A stretch of 64,000 nt of DNA from Malurus cyaneus samueli. Taxonomy: Eukaryota; Chordata; Aves; Passeriformes; Maluridae. Location: NCBI GenBank assembly GCA_009741485.1, contig CM019214.1:28858746-28922745 (forward strand). The letters run 5' to 3'. Within the stretch, counting starts at the first letter, position 1. Each line of letters starts with the position of its first letter. The notes under the pieces were generated by a model. It did not search any database and was not told the origin of the DNA. It saw only the letters and a program-made list of their open reading frames with translations. The position numbers and the translations under genes are program-made. Shown here one piece after another: positions 58,601 through 64,000 of this stretch.

Positions 58601-61600
58601 CTTTCTCAGCAAATTAGCTCTCAAAGTATACGTACCCATCCTTTACTGAAATCGGGCATCTTTGGGAAATTAGCCTTCTCCCTTGAGAGTCCATTCATGC
58701 TGATTAGTCCAAAAGGATACATGATCTCATGGGACTTAATAAATTTTAATTTTCCTTATAAAAAGTTGTGATTTAAAGGTATTGGGGGAAAAAAAAGGGA
58801 ATTTTTAACCCACTTAATTTATTGCAAACTACCTATGAACTACAATTCTGTCTTGACAAGAGAAAAAGGTCCGTTTTCACACATACCCAACGATTTTAAG
58901 CTAGCATAGAAAGGGAATGGCTACTTAAATTCTAACACCCCTGCCACCGAGGAAAATTTTTATCCATCTCCAAAAGACACATTTCACCCTGATTTCCTAC
59001 TGATCTGGTTTTTGCACCAATCATGATTATATCCTTCAGTTATCTTTGGGAAGTATGCCATTACCCTGAGTCCATTAATATTTCCATATCCTTTTGGAAT
59101 AATATGCACTCAACTTTCGCATCTTACATATGCAGATGTAGTTCACAACAACCATCTGTTAACACTTTATTTCCAAATGTGTATGAAGACTGAAGTACAG
59201 AAAGTTGAGATCTTAATTTCACTGGCAACTAATCTTCTCATTCAAAAAGGCTCCACCCTTACTCATTGTTTAAGAGCTGTTGCTAAAACATATTGTGTTT
59301 TCCATAAGGTTAATTGCCAGCCACATTATTAACTTTTTAACTGTTTCAGTCCATGAAGATTTACATTTCACAGAGATGCACACTTACCAATCCTGATATA
59401 ATTAATTTTATATCCAGGTATTGAGCCAAGAGTGTATGTTTGAAATTCTACTGATTTAGGGAGGAAAGTGGGTGCTGTGCAAAATGCCCAGACTTCTGCT
59501 GCCAGGCACTGTAAATCCCACAATACTCTTATCACTGATGTGTCTTCTCATCTATATGTGGACAGTACAGTTGTTATATGAAACTGTCAGATGGGAGTTA
59601 GGAAAGTTAATTAGAGTGGCATAAAAATAAATTTCACTGATCCACGGTTCAGTTCAGGCATTCTCTCATGTGGATTGACCTGTAAATCTGATGAATGTCC
59701 ATTTGAACATTTGCTTGCACCTCACCTCTTCCATTACTGTTCACAGACATTTCATCTTACTTCCATGTCACACCACTCTTATAATGGTGTTCATGGGTTG
59801 CAAATCCATTTATTCACCACCACACCAGATGTACTCAAAGCTAACATGCTCTACTAATATTTTTAAAGAAAGTCCATGGTTTTTGTTCAGTCCCAAACAA
59901 TTTCTTTACTATGAGTCTTCATTGTCACTCAGTTGTTTCGTGGTGCACAGACCAAAACTCTGACCTGGGCTCCGTTTCTCACAGAACAAGACAGCAGCAC
60001 CTAAGACTTTGAAATCCCTACCTCACATAGTGAGGACCAAAGCACACCATGTTTTTAGTCCCAGGAACTTTTCCACTCCCCTCTCCCTCTGTGCCTCTTC
60101 TCTGCACAACAGAGTTAAGTGGGAGCTGTGTATTTGAACAACTCAACATCAAAATATGATCCAAGAAGCCAAATGTGAGGTTCAGGTTCAGGCACTTACA
60201 CATTTGTGTTCAATGCAGGTGTCTGGACTCCCACTACAGCCAGCAGGAGATTACTGGTTGGGTGTCACTGAAAATAAAAACAAATAGTACCTGCAAAGTA
60301 TTTTTAATTGTGACATGCAGCCCAGATTCTGTAGTATGTATTGTATTTAGTTTTGTACGTTTATATTTGCTGTCTAATTTACTAAAGAGAAACACAGTGA
60401 ACTCCATTAATTATTTCAATTTTTTTTTAAGTTCTTGGGGAAGCTAAGGAAAAAAGCAACCAGAAGGGAGAAAAAGCATACGAAAGGATGTTCTGCATCC
60501 ATGACAAAGACAAAAACCCATGGAATATTCTTGGTGCCTTCTGTCACTATGACAACAAAGACACAGAGACACAAAATTTGAAATGTGAATAGCAAAGGTA
60601 GAATTCGGGGCTCTAGCACAAGCCATTAGTGGGATGGATTTACAGCTTTGTCCTCCCATATGATTATTATTGCTTGTGGCCATGTCCCCAGTACACATAT
60701 TTGGACTAATTTATTTAGCTGACAAGGTCCAGACCTTGCAGCCTGAAGCTGTAGAGTTTTGTAGGACCTAAGAGTCTTCAGCATCCCAAATCTCTAGCCA
60801 GGGAATCTTCCTCCTCCTGTTTCAACAGGAAGATCTTCCAGTCCTCCCAGTACCTTTAATGGCCATGGGACCACTTACGAGAGACGTGGCCTGACTTATT
60901 ACCCTGAAAGGAAGGAAGGGAGGAGAGGAAAGAGGATCACATGTTCCACATGTCAAATACGTTTTACAGGCGCCAGGAGTGGTGGAAGAATCTGTGCCAA
61001 CTATCCAGGTAAACAACAGGACAGATTTTCCATGGCCACTTCCAACATGAATATTTACTAAATCAAAACATGGGGAGATGGTTGCCCTGCAGATTTCCCT
61101 GTACTTGCAGGAAACCACCTTCTGACTTGTGATAGGCATTTAAGATTGCGTTGCTCTTCCAGGCCCTCTCTGGAAGCTCTCTTGCGCAGGGTAGCCATGG
61201 CACATCAGTTGCACAAACTCTGCCTGCTTTTTGCTGTTAATGCTTTCCACAGTGTTAGTTCAATTAGAATGGAAAAGCACAGAAAAAAAACCTTTCCAGA
61301 TTGCATAAAATCAGAAGAGTTTTTTAATCTGCCTTTTTAACGCCAGGTAAATGAGAGGCTTTCTCCATATAACCTGTACTTACCCTTGGTCCCTATTCTT
61401 GTTGCTACAGGTTTTCTAGTACCTTCCTATAGGAAGGTCCCACCAAAGGATTCTCCTTTTATCACCTGATTCGCTGGGAATAATGTCTGTCCTGGTTTAT
61501 TCATTCCTCTTACATCTTCCAAGACTGGAATATATCTTTGCTTTTGTTCCAGGGACTAGTTCAGAGAATTATGGCAATAAATGGTAGGAGATTTAAAATT

Positions 61601-62990
61601 ACTTCATCTCCAGAATCCTGTGTGTCTTCACACAAGAAGTCTCACTGGACCACCTGGTTTTTAAATCCCAAGTTTGTACACTGTTTTTTGATTAAACTGA
61701 GTTCAGGGAGGGCATCAAAGAGTGATTGGGGAGCACATTTCTTTTTCCTCGTAGCTAATTATCTTTCTTCCTATTCACTGCATGTATTTGAGTATCTTGT
61801 CCATTTGATTCCTGTCCAAGCCAGTTACTTTCCAATTGTTATGGCAATTGTCCTGTGTTTCATCACAAACTCTGGTGGACACAAAAGGAGTACCCAGCCA
61901 TAACAAGCTGAATCTTTTGCTGCACTCTTTGGATAAAATCTAACTTATTACAGGCTAAAAGGACTACCATGGCCTCTGCTGGTATTTCTAGCACATTCAG
62001 CTTCAACTTGCAGCCCTAGAATAATCCTGAAATCAAGAGTCTTTCTATTATTTGAGACTAGTGTTATTTTTTCTGAGTTCTTAGGATACGTAAAGTAAAT
62101 ATGTATACCAGAGAAAGAAGAATTTCTGGAGATACTTTACACCACCAGAAAGCAGAGTATGATTGCAACAGTGTTCTCTGAACCTATGAGTCCTCTTTGT
62201 TAATGCTCATGGTGTAATAAGAAGACAGGCTAGATTTTCTGGTAACTTATTTTGCTCCCATCTTGTAAAAAAATGGAATTGTGCAGCTTACCAGTGGGAT
62301 TCTCTTAAGTCTTGACTCTTCCCAGTTAATTCATATTTCTACTATATCTGCCACTAATAAATTTTTAGCCCTGTGTGTTTTATTACACACACATCTATTG
62401 CTCAGTTTGGGTTTTTCAGACTGCCTTGATTTTAATCAGAATTGGTTTACATCATTCACTAATTATTGCTAAAATTATAAAGAAAAAGACTCACTGTCAA
62501 TTTATGTAAAACAAAAAGTAGCATTTCCTCTTGTCTGTATCTGTATTACCATTTTATTCTTGGTACGTTTCAAAAATCTCCCTAAATTACCCTGAAGAAC
62601 TTCTGCAAAAAAAAAACAGCTTTGCATCTTAATTTCCTGTGTATTTTTTCTCAATACATTACTATGATTTTATAGACAGCTTCTGATTCTGTACAAGTTG
62701 GGGTTTAGACCAATTGCTCAATAAAGGTCTCAGATTTTTGATAGACCCAATTAATGTAATCTGTTCCTGAAAGCCAACCTGTTGACTCTTTGTAGCCCCT
62801 CCAGACTTCATAACTGGCAGAAACAGGTACAGCTGATAACAAGAAAATTTCATGCCATGGTGCCATAGTTCGTTCTGCTCTCGCTTGAATTATGTGCACA
62901 TAGATTCACAAGAGCACAGAGGATACACGATAATGATTCCCTATTTTGATTCCTTTGTACACCTCTTCCTATTCCTTAGAATTTCAAGTA
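55651..62990. other. Intergenic sequence downstream of ATP11A
   Basis: About 7.3 kb with no convincing exon on either strand. In human the next gene in this direction is MCF2L, but I could not recognise any of its coding sequence here. Open frames are short, without splice-supported conserved segments. Confidence 0.6.
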
Positions 62991-63252
62991 ACAGAATCAC
63001 AGAGTGAATGAGTTTGGAAAAGACCTCTGAGATCACCGAGTCCACCCTATAACTGAACACAGCCATGTCAATCAGACCATGACAATGAGTGCCACATCCA
63101 GTCTTTCCTTAAGACCTTCCCCACTCCAGGGACAGTGACTCCATCACCTCTCTGGGCAGTCCATTCCAATGCCTTATGATCCTTTCTGTGAAAACTTTTT
63201 TCCTAATGTCCAACCTAAACCTCCTCTGGTGCAACTTAAGACTGTTCTAAAC
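62991..63252 (-). mobile_element. CR1 LINE 3' fragment
   Basis: It begins ACAGAATCACAGAGTGAATG and GTTTGGAAAAGACCTC, then CCAGTCTTTCCTTAAGACCT and TCTGGGCAGTCCATTCCAAT, all reversed CR1 text. The 123-residue open frame starting at 63169 runs out of this repeat and is not a gene. Confidence 0.9.
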
Positions 63253-64000
63253 ATGTATTCTAGAGTGCTCTTGTGGAGAAATCTGAGCAGGCACAGGGCA
63301 GTAGATCCAGAGAAATTAATTCCTGAACTAAAGGTCCCTCCTTCACCGAAAAAAATGTATTCTGCTTTCCCATCCAGACTCCCAAAGCACAGCTGTGCCA
63401 GTGAGTCTCAACCACCATGCAGAGTTTATCCATCCATAACCCTCCACACCTGTGCAAGAGATGAGCATGTCTGGCTCTCCATCCTTGTTAGATACTTCTG
63501 GGCTTTCTCATCCAAGCTTTCATTTGAGTTGAAAAGTTAAAAAGAGTCATCAAAACTAGCCCCATATTGATTTATAGCATTTTCACACAGCACCAGAAAT
63601 ACCACGTACATGTGTGTGAAAGAGGTGCTCCGTGGTACAACTTTTGCTAGAGCCATAATCCTTCACTGGCTTACAATTCCTAGGAATCCCACCCTGCTCC
63701 TCATATTTAGGACAGATATTTTAAGATAGTTCAGCCTCTTACCAACCCACTTTTACCTTCAGCTGTTATAAGGTGAAAGCACGCATTTGCTCTAGTGACT
63801 TACTTTCTTTATTAATTTCTTCAGACTTCCTAAATGCCATCTGTTCTTAAAATCTGCTTGAAACTTAACTGCTTCCTGCTGAAATTCACCCCAGCTTCTC
63901 ATCATTAGTCAAAACAAAAATATTTTCCATGGAGTATAGCATTCTTTTAAAAGCCAATGTTGTGTTAATGAATATATTTTACTTAATGTAGAAGAAATAA
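63253..64000. other. Intergenic remainder
   Basis: I see no exon, RNA gene or nameable repeat here. The sequence is AT-rich with a few short pyrimidine-rich patches. Confidence 0.6.

Noticed and set aside
61538..61903. 121-residue plus-strand open frame downstream of ATP11A
   Set aside because: No domain, no conserved motif and no splice support; its length is within chance for a 64-kb window.
63169..63540. 123-residue plus-strand open frame
   Set aside because: It begins inside a reversed CR1 fragment and shows no conserved segment after it.

Overview
The window looks like bird nuclear DNA. It is AT-rich and intron-rich, with seven or more chicken-repeat-1 (CR1) LINE fragments and avian-type endogenous-retrovirus LTRs. 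The LTR families resemble those common in passerines and other Neoaves, but I cannot fix the species.

One gene is visible: the plus-strand gene for the P4-ATPase phospholipid flippase ATP11A. I could place 26 coding exons between 4943 and 44523, each with GT-AG splice sites and a reading phase that joins cleanly to the next. Together they give exactly 1055 codons, starting at the residue equivalent to human Tyr55. The first about 54 codons and the promoter lie upstream of the window. After exon 26 (44358-44523) there are two alternative last exons. A short one at 45961-46038 encodes 25 residues, and a longer one at 50925-51182 encodes 85 residues. Both resemble the two C-termini of human ATP11A (recalled from memory, no alignment run). 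The predicted proteins are about 1134 and 1194 residues.

Layout: 1-4942 is the end of an upstream intron, with a CR1 copy. From 4943 to 16048 lie exons for TM1-TM2 and the actuator domain, plus two opposite-facing remnants of one LTR family. From 17292 to 30654 lie TM3-TM4, the phosphorylation site, the nucleotide-binding domain and the hinge. From 31605 to 44523 lie TM5-TM10; the 6.9-kb intron at 35243-42116 carries a 1.24-kb solo LTR with intact 5-bp target duplication and a long degenerate CR1. From 45961 to about 55130 lie the alternative ends and a long 3' UTR. From about 55195 to 64000 is downstream intergenic sequence with two CR1 fragments and no gene I can support.

Introns not listed separately showed nothing beyond short A/T runs. 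I found no RNA gene, CRISPR, operon or obviously new system. The most interesting points are the switchable C-terminus, a conserved caspase-type site in the nucleotide-binding domain, and the mobile-element history of the introns.
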